Positions 1 through 9,005 of a stretch of 44,181 nt of DNA are shown here, one piece after another. A model generated the notes under the pieces. The model was not told the DNA's origin and did no database searches. It was given only the letters and a program-made list of their open reading frames with translations. Every line of letters starts with the position of its first letter. Position 1 is the first letter of the stretch. A program made the position numbers and the translations under genes. Source of the DNA: Zygnema circumcarinatum (taxonomy: Eukaryota > Streptophyta > Zygnematophyceae > Zygnematales > Zygnemataceae); the NCBI GenBank assembly GCA_037447605.1, contig CM074814.1:439616-483796 (forward strand). Reading direction: 5' to 3'.

Positions 1-245
1 GGAGGGATGGGGGTGAGGAGAGGGAGAGGGAGGGGAGGGAGTGGATGGAGGTGTATGAGGGCAGGGAAGGAAGGGAGGGGAGAGAGGGGAGGGAGGGGAG
101 TAAGCTGTGAGAGGGCTAGACGGGAAGGGGGGGGAGAGTGGGAAGGGAGTGGAGGGAGGGGAGGCAGGAGAGAGAGGGGAGAGGGGGTAGGGAGGGGATA
201 GAGGGGAGAGAGGAGATGGGGGGTAGGGAAGGAAAGGAGGGAAGA
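1..245. repeat. Purine-rich GGGAGG low-complexity tract
   Basis: Almost pure G/A on the plus strand, built from degenerate GGGAGG and GAGAGGGG units. The open frames through it are low-complexity Gly/Arg/Glu and have no coding character. It is the same class of tract that fills introns and flanks elsewhere in the window, and it continues off the left edge. Confidence 0.9.
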
Positions 246-512
246 AAGAGGCGTCCATTTAGGGTTTATTAGTGTCTTTGGATCTTTTCGAAGAAGAAGG
301 AGATGTTTAAGAAAGCATGAACGGTCGGGTATGAATGCATTAAGAAAGGATTCTACCTGTATTCTTAAGCCTGAAAGATGAATGACGACGCTTGGAAAGT
401 ACATATAGAAGGTAAAAAACAAAATCTGTAACTCTGAGTTTTAGTCCAAGTTCATTCATCCTTCCCTCTCCCACTAACGGAATCCAGAACTGAATACTCC
501 TGCCGATTGTAG

Positions 513-520
513 TATATAAA
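513..520 (+). promoter_or_regulatory. Possible TATA box
   Basis: TATATAAA about 160 bases before the ATG at 678. The spacing fits a promoter with a ~130-base leader. What it drives is unknown. The call rests on the motif alone. Confidence 0.3.
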
Positions 521-1019
521 ATGCAGAAGCAGAAACAATCCCCTCTCTCTCCTTCACTACTTCCTCATATCATCCCTTTAATTCAAGTCCTCCCCTTCCG
601 CTTGTTGAAGTCCATAGGCAAGCCTTCCACAGCGCAAGCGGAGAGCTTGTATATTGAGCGAGTGGAGCAGTGCAGCCATGGCGGAGAACGAGGCAGAGAA
701 AGAGAGAGAGAGAGAGCTCTTGACAGCTCCTTGAAAGACGTTCCATGGCGACTTCAAAGAAAGACGGACCGCTTTGGAACCCCCGGCGGCGATGGGAAGA
801 TCGCAGACTGCGCCATGCGTTCCATGCACGTTTCTCAGTTACTGTTCAGTTCGCAGTTCAGTTTGGCGGCGCACTGTAACGGTGAGATTGTGTCCGTAAA
901 ACGGAGATCGGAACTGAGCAAGTGCATAGAGCGGGGGTGTTCTTTGCGAGTTCTGTGTTGAATCCATGGGCAGTTTCACGGGAGATGGAACAGGATACAT
1001 AGCACAAGGCGGACCATTC

Positions 1020-1170
1020 AATGGGCTAACCATGTTTGGTCTTTGCCAATATGGTTGCAAACCATGGGCAATGGTTGGAAATAGGCGGCCAATCTGTGGT
1101 TGGTTTGGGTAACAAACTATTGGTTGGCAACCATTCCAATGGTTGATCCAATGGTCCAATCTTTGCTTGA
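1020..1170. repeat. Cluster of CCATTG/CAATGG short dyads
   Basis: The octamer-like motif AATGGTTG and its complement CAACCATT recur many times in both orientations, giving overlapping imperfect dyads (for example around 1118-1160). The motif contains CCAAT-box cores. No tandem unit of fixed length is seen. Confidence 0.5.
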
Positions 1171-1459
1171 CCTTGGTAGGAAGTGTACAATGGCACTAGT
1201 ATGGAACCAGGACCAGAACCATCGAGCTTATCTTTTTGAACGCGTTTTTAAGCAATTTCGCTCCCACTCAGACGAGAGGATGAATTAGCATTGGTATCAT
1301 GTATGGCAATGCCATGAAATGTGCATGTGCAACAACAACAACAACAACATGGAAAACCACGAGGAATTAACCGCTCCAAAGGACATAAGGCCAATAGAAC
1401 AACGTTGAGCTGAAGTTTGCTTCTTTCCAGTAAAAGGGCCAAAATTTTGATGTTCACTG

Positions 1460-1532
1460 CGCGCCAGACAGGGGTCGAACCTGCGACCTCTTGCTTAGGA
1501 AGCAAACACTCTATCCACTGAGTTACAGGCGC
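1460..1532 (-). tRNA. tRNA-Arg(CCU)
   Basis: A 73-base cloverleaf reads on the minus strand from 1532 to 1460. The acceptor stem GCGCCTG pairs with CTGGCGC with one U-U mismatch at pair 6-67, a mismatch I recall from plant tRNA-Arg(CCU). The D stem ACTC/GAGT pairs fully. The anticodon arm TTTGC/GCAAG holds the loop TTCCTAA with anticodon CCU, which reads AGG. The T arm GCAGG/CCTGT holds TTCGACC. The discriminator base is G, there is no encoded CCA and no intron. A and B boxes are intact, and a short T run on the transcribed side near 1444-1441 could end pol III transcription. It stands alone between unassigned regions. Confidence 0.93.
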
Positions 1533-2503
1533 CTAATTTGAATTGTTTGCTCAAAAATACATTTAGTTGTTATTGTTCTTCGTAAAAACCATTAAAGCAA
1601 TTTTTTTGCTTCTCAACTTAAATCGAGAACGGTATTCGGCACATTCCTTATCCAAGTCATTTCGACGGCGGACGGGTATTGCTTTCGAACGTAATTTCTC
1701 CTGATAGTGTCGAAAAGTGCGATGCGCCAAAAGGCGGAGCCCTGCACTGCTCGACTGTGCGCTGTGGGCTGTGCGCTCAATAGGTCCGGCCCAGGTCGAG
1801 GCCCTCTCACTCCTGCTCACTCTGACCCTGAGGTTGCTGCAGGGGTCGGCTTGCTCTGCAGGCAGGCAGGCAGGCAGGCAGGTAGGCGCGCCGGAATATG
1901 ATGCAGGGTAAGAAGAAGAGGAAGAGGAGGATGCAGGATGTGCGTGGGATTGCACAGTGCATTTCCTGCATGACCTGTATTTCCTGCGCTTGTCCTTCTC
2001 ATATTGATCACTTCACTCTCGCACCGCTCTGTTTGCATGACTTTGCCAAACTGTCTTGAATCGTATGCATCTCAACTCTCGCAATTCAATTCGACTTGAG
2101 GACAGGACAGGCAGAGGAGTGCTACGCTTGCTTGCTTGCTGCTTTGCAGTCAGTCCGAATAACCCATTCGCATGCCTATCGCTTGGTCATAATGTGTGGT
2201 TTGAACGCATGATTGGGAGACTTTGTAGCTGCTCACTTTCGGCTTCCACATTGATATTCATATTTTCTAAGATGAATGAACTGCAATGTGGTCTTGAGGA
2301 GAAGCACTTAGCTTTTTTATCTTGCAGCGTCAGGGAATTTCCTGCAATGGAATTTCTTTGCACTTTACTTAGGCTAAGTTTTATGGTTTTCAGGACGTTC
2401 TGACATTTACGGCAGGGCCTTTTCTTTCCATAACAGTTGAGGAAATGACTTTCTTTGATTTTTTTTCTTGTGTTGTTGAAATTGCTCTGCAGTTTCGGAC
2501 AAC
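1533..2503. other. Intergenic region 5' of the NPH3 cluster
   Basis: No gene is supported. It holds a GCAG tetranucleotide run (1857-1884), an AAGAGGAGG tract near 1912-1930, and AT-rich sequence. The last ~120 bases (from about 2385) resemble the segment just upstream of the internal NPH3 start at 8180, so this end belongs to the duplicated unit and probably carries its 5' leader. Confidence 0.5.
1857..1884 (+). repeat. (GCAG)n microsatellite
   Basis: About seven GCAG units in tandem. A second run of the same unit occurs at 28314-28338. Confidence 0.9.
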
Positions 2504-3915
2504 ATGGCGACAAAGGACCATCAAAGGACTCAACCATCGCCTGACAACGACTTTGTGGAGACAGTTCTCAAAGAATTTGAAGACATTTTGAGATCTTTGG
2601 ATCTCAAAGGGTGCAATCCTGATGCGACGGGCGTGAGTGACGAATGCGACAATGATCACAAAAAGTTAGCAGGCATGTTTTCCTGATTCTTTTTCAACAA
2701 AATTTGTGTCAATGATCTTCTTCATATACTACATTTGTACCATTATCTTTTCTTTTCCATTCTTTTTATGTCATGATTCACAGTTTAAAAGGGCCATTTT
2801 AATTTGCTATGGTTGTAGACTGCTTGAGGCGTTTCGGCAGACTTTCCCAATTTCAGAAAGGACTGCACACACTATAACTGACAATTCCAAGCCCATGCAC
2901 AACCCTAAAATCTGACAATGCTCTGTCATGTTTGTTTCGAATGTGTGCTGCGAATGCAGATCTTTTGGAGCAGGAGCGGCTTCAAGATTCCGAATACATC
3001 CGAAGCACCTTAGTCCCACTCTTTGAGAGATTGGCTGAGCTCCGGATTGGGTCTCTCCGCGGCATTCTCACATGTGCCAAAGCTAAGCACCTCACATTTG
3101 TGAAAGCAGGGAATGCTTTGGCAGCTGATAACTACCAATGGCTGCTTAGTGATATCCTGAAGAATGTCAAGCGATTTCTATCATCAGAAATTGATCATGA
3201 GAAAAAGAGAGCGGAACGGTTACGAGATAACCTTGTGGCTATTCTCAGTTTCTTGGTGAAATCTCTAAATGTGGAAATTTCAGCGCCTTCTTTTGGTTCA
3301 CCAACGCCAGCATATCTTGTAACGCTACTCAAAGCGTCCCTTGATCTCGACGCTGAAATTCAAAAAGAAATTTTAATGAATATTTTGAGCAAGCAGCTGT
3401 ACAAGGTTAAGCTGCAGGACCTGCAGACGTTGGAGGGGTCGACCGTGCAGAATTTGTTCAGTCGATGCTCGGTTTCTTTGGCTAATATAGAAACAGAGAT
3501 TCCGGCTGATGTCAGAGCTAACGTCAGCACTGTGATTGAACTTTTGGATGGCTACCTTTATTCCATGGTCCTTCGAAATCCAAGTTTTCATTTGACGGCC
3601 CTTCTCAATCTGCTGGAAGCCTTTCCTGCCAAGGAGAGGCTGAATTGCGACAAGATCTATGAAGCGATCGACATTTTCTTGTGGAAAAACCCTGGAGTTA
3701 CAGATGAAGTCCGTATCCACCTGTCGGCATATCTGGATCCATTCAAGCTATCAGTCTCAAAAACAGAAGATGCTGTGCAAAACCCAAGAATGATATTGCA
3801 GCCGAATTTCTTTACCACGCTTTATTTGGCACAGAAAAGGCGCATCAAGCAGCTTGAGTCACTTCATGATGTGGTGAGTGCAAGCAGACTCTGTTCAACA
3901 AATGGTATTGCTTGA
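2504..3915 (+). CDS. NPH3-domain protein, copy 1 (no BTB domain)
   Basis: Exons 2504-2672 and 2960-3915, 374 aa. NPH3 proteins usually act with phototropins and CUL3 at the plasma membrane in light and auxin signalling; this copy lacks the N-terminal BTB domain, so partner binding is unclear. NPH3-family landmarks are visible: LFERLAELRI then AKAKHL and DNYQWLLS (domain start), TPAYLVTLLKASLDLDAEI, STVIELLDGYL, KERLNCDKIYEAIDIFLWKNPGV, then YLDPFKLS and DAVQNPRM. These match the family's LLRLLKTA, DGLYRAIDIYLKAHP and CQKLSLEA...AAQNERLP blocks in order. The intron (2673-2959) must use a GC donor, CAG|GCATGT, to keep frame with the acceptor GCAG|AT. The exon-1 peptide (56 aa) is not recognised. 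GTG|GTGAGT at 3873/3874 is an in-frame strong donor that could instead splice to 4161. Family call fairly sure; function inferred. Confidence 0.85.
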
Positions 3916-4160
3916 AGTCGACATCTGAGAATTGAGGTACAAGAGGGACGATGTTGAGGGCACATCTTGTGGGCCTGGTTGAAAAAGGTGCTCGCGATTG
4001 TAATGGACAAGAATGAAATGAATCAATTGTATTGATTTCTCTCTACAAAATTGCATGTTCTTCCTCCCCTTCTGCTTCTACTTTTGAACGTGAGCACCCT
4101 CACTGTTCCCTCATCCATTATCAGACACTAACAGAATGAAAGCCCGTGGGTGTTGAGCAG

Positions 4161-4613
4161 GCAATTCTGTTATCGGGCCTTTCGATTCTCCTCGTTGCCA
4201 TCATGTTCCTGTTCCTTTTCTTCTGGATGCGCAATCCTGTTATCTCCAATGTGGCTCCAATGCCTTGTCCCACTCTTGAAGGCATCGTCGCCGAAGTCAA
4301 ACGTTCACTGCCTTCTCCTCCGATTTGCCCCACTGCCGATGACCTTCTGCATGAACTGGATGTTTCCTACATTCGTTCCTATTGTCCTTCCGTTGAAGAG
4401 GTGGTTGCTGAAGTGAAGCGCTCCCTTCCGCCTCCTCCCTCCCTTCAAGAGCTACTCATTGAGTTGGCGGGCACTTCATGGAACCAAGCTCAGCGCGACG
4501 TTGGGCCTCACGTGAAACGGTTCGCGAGAGATGCTGGTAAAACCTTTCGAGCTCTGCAAGCCAATGCGGCATCACTTTTGCGCAAATGGGAATTGGAGGA
4601 TGAGAAGAAGTGA
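4161..4613 (+). CDS. Single-pass membrane tail exon or small membrane protein, copy 1
   Basis: An open frame of 150 aa with no upstream in-frame ATG; the frame is closed by TGA at 4137, and the only nearby ATG (4136) is in another frame. It opens with a hydrophobic segment of about 22 residues (AILLSGLSILLV onward), then two copies of a motif, EGIVAEVKRSLP and EEVVAEVKRSLP, then a basic, probably helical tail (HVKRFARDAGKTFRALQ). The homologous frame at 11080 has only the second motif. If the donor at 3874 is joined to GAGCAG|GCA here, the phase is 0 on both sides, giving a 511-aa NPH3 protein with a membrane tail. A CTAAC branch-like motif lies at 4128-4132. Alternatives: a separate gene with a missed first exon, or GTG initiation at 4146. 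No family recognised. Confidence 0.55.
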   Translation, partial: AILLSGLSILLVAIMFLFLFFWMRNPVISNVAPMPCPTLEGIVAEVKRSLPSPPICPTADDLLHELDVSYIRSYCPSVEEVVAEVKRSLPPPPSLQELLIELAGTSWNQAQRDVGPHVKRFARDAGKTFRALQANAASLLRKWELEDEKK

Positions 4614-4789
4614 GAGGGGGAAGAGAAGCGAGTAACGGTAGATACAGAAACCGTGACCCTTACTTTCCTCGGAGAGACCACTATGCTCCCTCCTATTGAC
4701 TGCAGTTGACCACTTGTAAATTCGTTTGTAGCCTTGTACTTAGTGTAGCTGCATATCAAAATCTTTTCGGATGGTGTACAGGGGTTCTT

Positions 4790-5215
4790 TGTGAGGGAAG
4801 GCCTCAACCTTCCTTCGGACCAGTTTGTATAAAAGGCTAGAGGCCGTTTTTCAGAAGGGCAGAAGTGCGCTGTAGGAGGGACTAGTGAGTAGGGTCGCTT
4901 TCTGTAATGGAAACTAGAACTGAGACTGGTCGATGCTGCCGTGCTGGTACTGTCGGTAGGCGTGAACTGTGCAGTGAACAAATTTGGGAAGTAGTGACCA
5001 AATTTCGTCCATCTGTGTAGGCTGAGCAACCGGTCCTCTCCTCCGTTGGAGTTCCACTTGTCAATATCCTTCGAACTCTTTGAGATTGATCTGTACATAA
5101 TCAACAATACTTTTCGGCTTGCTTTTCATTTCAGTTTTTTGTTTTAAACCTTTCTGAGAGCATTTGCCTTCAGTCTGTGGAGGCCGTTTGATTTGTTGCA
5201 AAAGCCCCCAAGGAT
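4790..5215 (+). repeat. Segmental duplication, 3' flank unit A
   Basis: Strongly similar to 13030-13425. The shared text includes CCTTCCTTCGGACCA, AGTGCGCTGTAGGAGGGACT and GAACTAGAACTGAGACTGGT in the same order. It shows that the duplicated unit is NPH3 gene plus membrane exon plus about 600 bases of flank. No coding frame is shared. Confidence 0.85.
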
Positions 5216-5540
5216 GAAGAACCCCTAGGATGCCTGCCTGCCTATCTGTCACGTCACGCATGACCTTCCTCACGCTGCCGTACACCCCCGTCTCCAAATG
5301 CTTCAACTGTCAGCATGTGTGAAATTACATCAGCAAAGTTGAAACCACGCCAGCAAAGTTTGGATGAAATTGGAGGAAGTTGAACCATGAAAGCGCACCC
5401 TTCGCAGGAAGGCGTCCATATTCTTCTTCGATGCGCGGTCGGCGGCGAACGCATCTTGGGTCGTAATGTTGTGCGCGACGCGAGTACTGCGACTGCACAA
5501 GAGGCCGAACCACATTGTGACCCCTCGACCGACTCATGAC

Positions 5541-6042
5541 TTTGGCCATGCACATTTGGTGGCATCATCGCCATGAGATCAATGCCATTTCAACTTCTTT
5601 CCACATCCTAATTGTAGATTATAGACTTCTAATCTGTGACTCCGCCGATTTCCGAGGCATGCAGTCCCTCGAGCTAGTCTTCCTCTCCACCGTCCGATCG
5701 GTCAGATCGCATGAGCATAGAACCGTCGCATCCGTGGATCGAGTTCGTGACATGACGTAACGTGACGTGACGTACGAAGGGACGCCCACCAAACAGGGGA
5801 AACGGCGGTCCGTATGATCCGTTACATGTCACAACCCATTCCGTACATTTTACAACCCATTTCGTACATTTCACATCCATTTCGTAACATGACACAGCAT
5901 ATTTCGTACATATAGTACATACAGTACTGTATGGTACAAATCGTGTACGGCACATCGAAATTTTGCAAGGAGTACCGTATCGGGGCGATGGATGGGGCAT
6001 GGTCTCACAATGGCGATGATGCCATCAAATGTACATGGCCAA
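5541..6042. repeat. Inverted-repeat element, arms 5541-5580 and 6001-6042
   Basis: The arms match as reverse complements over about 38 bases (core TGGCGATGATGCCA, then CAAATGT and CATGGCCAA) with a few mismatches and a two-base gap. Between them lie about 420 bases rich in CGTAC and in CATTTCGTAC-like repeats (5830-5900). It is probably a MITE-like element. No clear target duplication was found and no protein is encoded. Confidence 0.55.
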
Positions 6043-6641
6043 CATCATCATCATCATCATGGGAAACCACGACGACGGCACAGACCGCGGCATGAGGCCC
6101 TGCGAGAATGTTTCCATGCAGCTTTTTCCTTACAGAAGCTTTTTCCTTCCGCGGCAGAAGCGCCACCACGTTCCAAAGCCGCCGCGTCCTGCCCTGCATG
6201 CCACAACACACCGCAGGACGGCGCACACCGCGGCATGAGCCCCTGCACCTCTCTCGGGGGGCCGACGGCGCAGAAAGCGCCGTGCAGCCGTCCGATCGCC
6301 GCAGGCGCAATCGCAGCCGTCCAGTCCACTACAGGGTCGACTTCGCCACCCAATCGCCGGGTCGGAGACGTCGCCGGGCGAGCCTTGGCACAAAGAGGCG
6401 GCGAATGCTACAACGCTTCGAGCCCGCTCTCGAGAGGGCTGCTTGAACTCTGGCGCTTCGCAGCGAGACGCTTATCGAAAGAAGTACATCGTAGGTTTGA
6501 TTTTGTCGCAAATTCAAAGACCCAAATGTACTTGTTTTGAATAACAAGGATTGGGAAGCACCGGAGGGAGCGGCTTCTGCAACTTATTTTCTCGCTCTGA
6601 TGGAACCGCTCTGCTCTGCTCTGCAGGTTGCGGCTGGAGCC

Positions 6642-8749
6642 ATGGCGGCCAGGGGCCTGCAGGAGACTCAGCAAGCGTCGGACGACGAATTTACGAAAGC
6701 AATCATCAAGGAATTCGTAGAAGTCACCAGACAAAAGCGTTGGGAAAGGGCAGCAGGCATGTTCATTTTTTCTTTTTTTCCAAAAAAAATTGTATGTATG
6801 ATCCCCTTCTTAGCTTCAATTATTATTCTTTTATTTTTGTACCATTATATTTCCATTTTTATTCTTTGTGTGTCATGATTCGCAGATTTACAGGACCTCT
6901 TCAATTTGCTATGGTTGTAACATGCTTAAAGCTTTTCGGCAAACTTTTGCTTTACGTTAACTTTGTCCTTCGCTAACCAATTCTGACTAAGATTTAGGAA
7001 TGATTCTCTCCGGAAGTTCACCATTGTACACTCATGGTATAGAGACTGGTGCCGTTCCTCCTGCCGCGAAAACAGGCTTTCACTGTCACCTCTAAGCCCT
7101 GTGCGCAAGCTAACAAAGCTCGGTCATGCTTGCATTGGATGTCTTTTGCGAATGCAGATATTTTGGCGCAGGAGCGCCTTCAGGATTCCGAACACATCCG
7201 AAGCACCTTAGTGCCTCTCTTTAAAGAGAGATTGCTTTGTCTCGACGTTGAGGTCGTCTGCGACATTCTCAAATGTGCCAAAGCTAGGCACCTCACATTT
7301 GTGAAAGCAGGGAATACTTTGGCAGCTGATAACTACCAATGGCTGCTTTCACGGGAAATTTTACTAAATGGTCCAAGGACAACCATGATCCTCACATTCT
7401 TGGTCGAATCTCTAAATCTTGAAATTTCGGCGTCTTATGTCAGTTCAGACTGTGTTCCAACGCCAGCATATCTTGTAACGCTACTCAAAGCGTCCCTTGA
7501 TCACGATGCTGAAATTCCAAAAAAAAATTTAATGAATATTTTGAGCAAGCAGTTGTACAAGGTCAAGCTGCAGGACCTGCAGACGTTGAATAGTTTGACC
7601 GTGCAGAATTTGTTCAGTCGATTCTCGGTGGCTTTAGGCGAGCAAGAGTCAGAGACTTCGGCTGACGTAATCAGCACTGTGATTGAACTGCTGGACGACT
7701 ACCTAAATTGGATGGTTTATCGAAACGAAAGCTGTAACGTACTGGACTTTCTCAAACTGCTGGAAGTCGTTCCTGCGAAGGAGAGGCTGAATTGCAACAA
7801 AATCTATGATGCAATCGACATTCTCTTGTGGAAAAACCCTGGAGTTAAAAATGATGACCGTGTTCGCTTGTCGGCATATCTGGATCCGCTGAAGCTATCA
7901 TTCGTTAAAGCGAAAGATGCCGTGCAAAACCAAAGAATGGTATTGCAGCCGGGTTTCGTTTCCTCGTTTCGTCTGATAATAAAGCGCATTAAGCATCTCG
8001 AGTCACTACGTAATTTGGTGAGCGCAAGCAGACTCCGTTCGAGGTTTTTATCGATAGCAGTATTTTGCTATTTCAGTTTTATAGGACATTCGAAGGCACA
8101 AGTGAACTGTTTCCGAATGACATGGCATTTTATAACAGTTGGACTGTCTCCTTTTGCAACGCAGGCTTTGTCTGGCGTCATGGCGGCCACAGACCACCAA
8201 GGGACTCAGCCAGCGTCTGGCAACGACTCTGTGGAGGCCCGTTTCAAGGAATTTCAACGAATAACAGATGATTTTTCCAGAGATTCATCATGTTTTTTTG
8301 ACGGAGTTCTTTCTCCTTATGAAAGACTTTCTGGCGCCGACTTAATTAAAATGGCAACAGGCATGTTTTCTTTCCTTTTTTCGAACAAATTCTGTGTCTA
8401 TGATCACCTTCTTATGCGGCAATTGTCTTTATTTTTTCTTTTGCATTCTTTGTATGTCATGATTCACAGATTAGACGGTCCACTTTGATTTGCTGTGGTT
8501 ATAAAATGCTTGAGGAATTTCGACAGTCTTTTTCACTTTTACGTTGCCTAGCTTGTCCTTGGTTGACCAAGTTTGACTAAACCACTACTTTACCCTTCCC
8601 TTGTCCTTTTTCAACTCCTACCTATCTTAGGAACGGAAGATGTGCCAAATCCAGGAATGGTATTGCAGCCTGGTTTCCGTTCCGTGCTTGAGTCACTTCG
8701 TAATGTGGTGAGTGCAAGCAGACTTTGTTCAACGGGTGGTACTGCTTGA
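6642..8749 (+). CDS. NPH3-domain protein, copy 2, reading into relic 2b
   Basis: Exons 6642-6756, 7158-8360 and probably 8631-8749, 478 aa if joined. Exon 1 (38 aa) ends at a GC donor, CAG|GCATGT; exon 2 starts at GCAG|AT, as in copy 1. NPH3 landmarks are intact: AKARHLTFVKAGN, NYQWLLS, TPAYLVTLLKASL, NILSKQLYKVKLQDLQTL, STVIELLDDYL, KERLNCNKIYDAIDILLW, YLDPLKLS. The usual end after VSASRL is lost: the frame runs on through the leader of the next copy and its ATG (8180) without a stop. It reaches a second CAG|GCATGT donor at 8360/8361, which can splice in phase to TTAG|GA at 8631, ending at TGA 8747-8749. This could be a real fusion from unequal crossing-over, or two damaged units. RNA would decide. 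The NPH3 assignment is firm, the third exon is not. Confidence 0.7.
8180..8749 (+). pseudogene. NPH3 relic 2b (first and last parts only)
   Basis: The start at 8180 (MAATDHQGTQ) is a close match to exon 1 of copy 1 (MATKDHQRTQ) and ends at the same GC donor. Instead of the ~900-base NPH3 exon, only its last ~120 bases follow (8631-8749: TEDVPNPGMVLQPGF, then NVVSASRLCS). The whole NPH3 core is deleted. The 3' flank 8750-8860 matches those of copies 1 and 3. It cannot make an NPH3 domain alone; it may serve as the 3' part of copy 2. Confidence 0.7.
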
Positions 8750-9005
8750 AACCGGCATTTGAGGATGACGGTGCTGAGGGAACATCTCCTGAGGCTGGGT
8801 CGAAAAGCATGCGAGAAATTGTAATGGAGAAAAATGAAACGAATCAAGTGTATTGATCTCTCTCTGTTGCAATGTCTCCTTGTCCTGTCATTTCGGATAT
8901 CTAGAATTCATATGATATTCACATTCATTTGGTAAACAGGTGAGCGGCTGCCTTGCCTTCTCGCTTTGGAGGAACCACTCTGCTCTGCAAGCTGCGACTG
9001 GTTCT

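Larger units (their letters stand above)
246..1459. other. Unassigned region with a TATA box and short ORFs
   Basis: No recognised gene. A good TATA box lies at 513-520. Downstream are two short frames: 678-734 (18 aa, starts MAENEAEKER, includes a GAGAGA microsatellite) and 745-879 (44 aa, starts MATSKKDGPLW). Both start with ATGGCG in a favourable context, like the NPH3 copies further on, but neither matches a family I know and neither shows a clear splice donor. They could be a 5' leader or first exon of an unrecognised gene. A CAA trinucleotide run is at 1329-1349. Confidence 0.35.
4614..6641. other. Spacer between NPH3 copies 1 and 2
   Basis: No gene is supported. 4614-4700 resembles 11425-11480 (the region after the second membrane exon). 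4790-5215 is the older duplicated flank. 5216-6540 has no counterpart after copy 3 and looks like inserted DNA: an inverted repeat at 5541-5580/6001-6042, TTCGTACA-type motifs at 5755-5950, a CAT run at 6043-6060 and GC-rich sequence 6070-6470 with an internal direct repeat (about 6075-6105 and 6222-6250). 6541-6641 resembles the segment upstream of copy 3 (about 8940-9005), so it is probably the leader of copy 2. Confidence 0.55.

Noticed and set aside
4136-4156. ATG at 4136 as the start of the membrane protein
   Set aside because: It is out of frame with the conserved reading frame and reaches TGA after six codons. The paralogue (11055) has the same out-of-frame ATG.
6029-6238. His-rich frame (run of His from CAT repeats)
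   Set aside because: A CAT trinucleotide run read in one frame, beside an inverted repeat; no family match.
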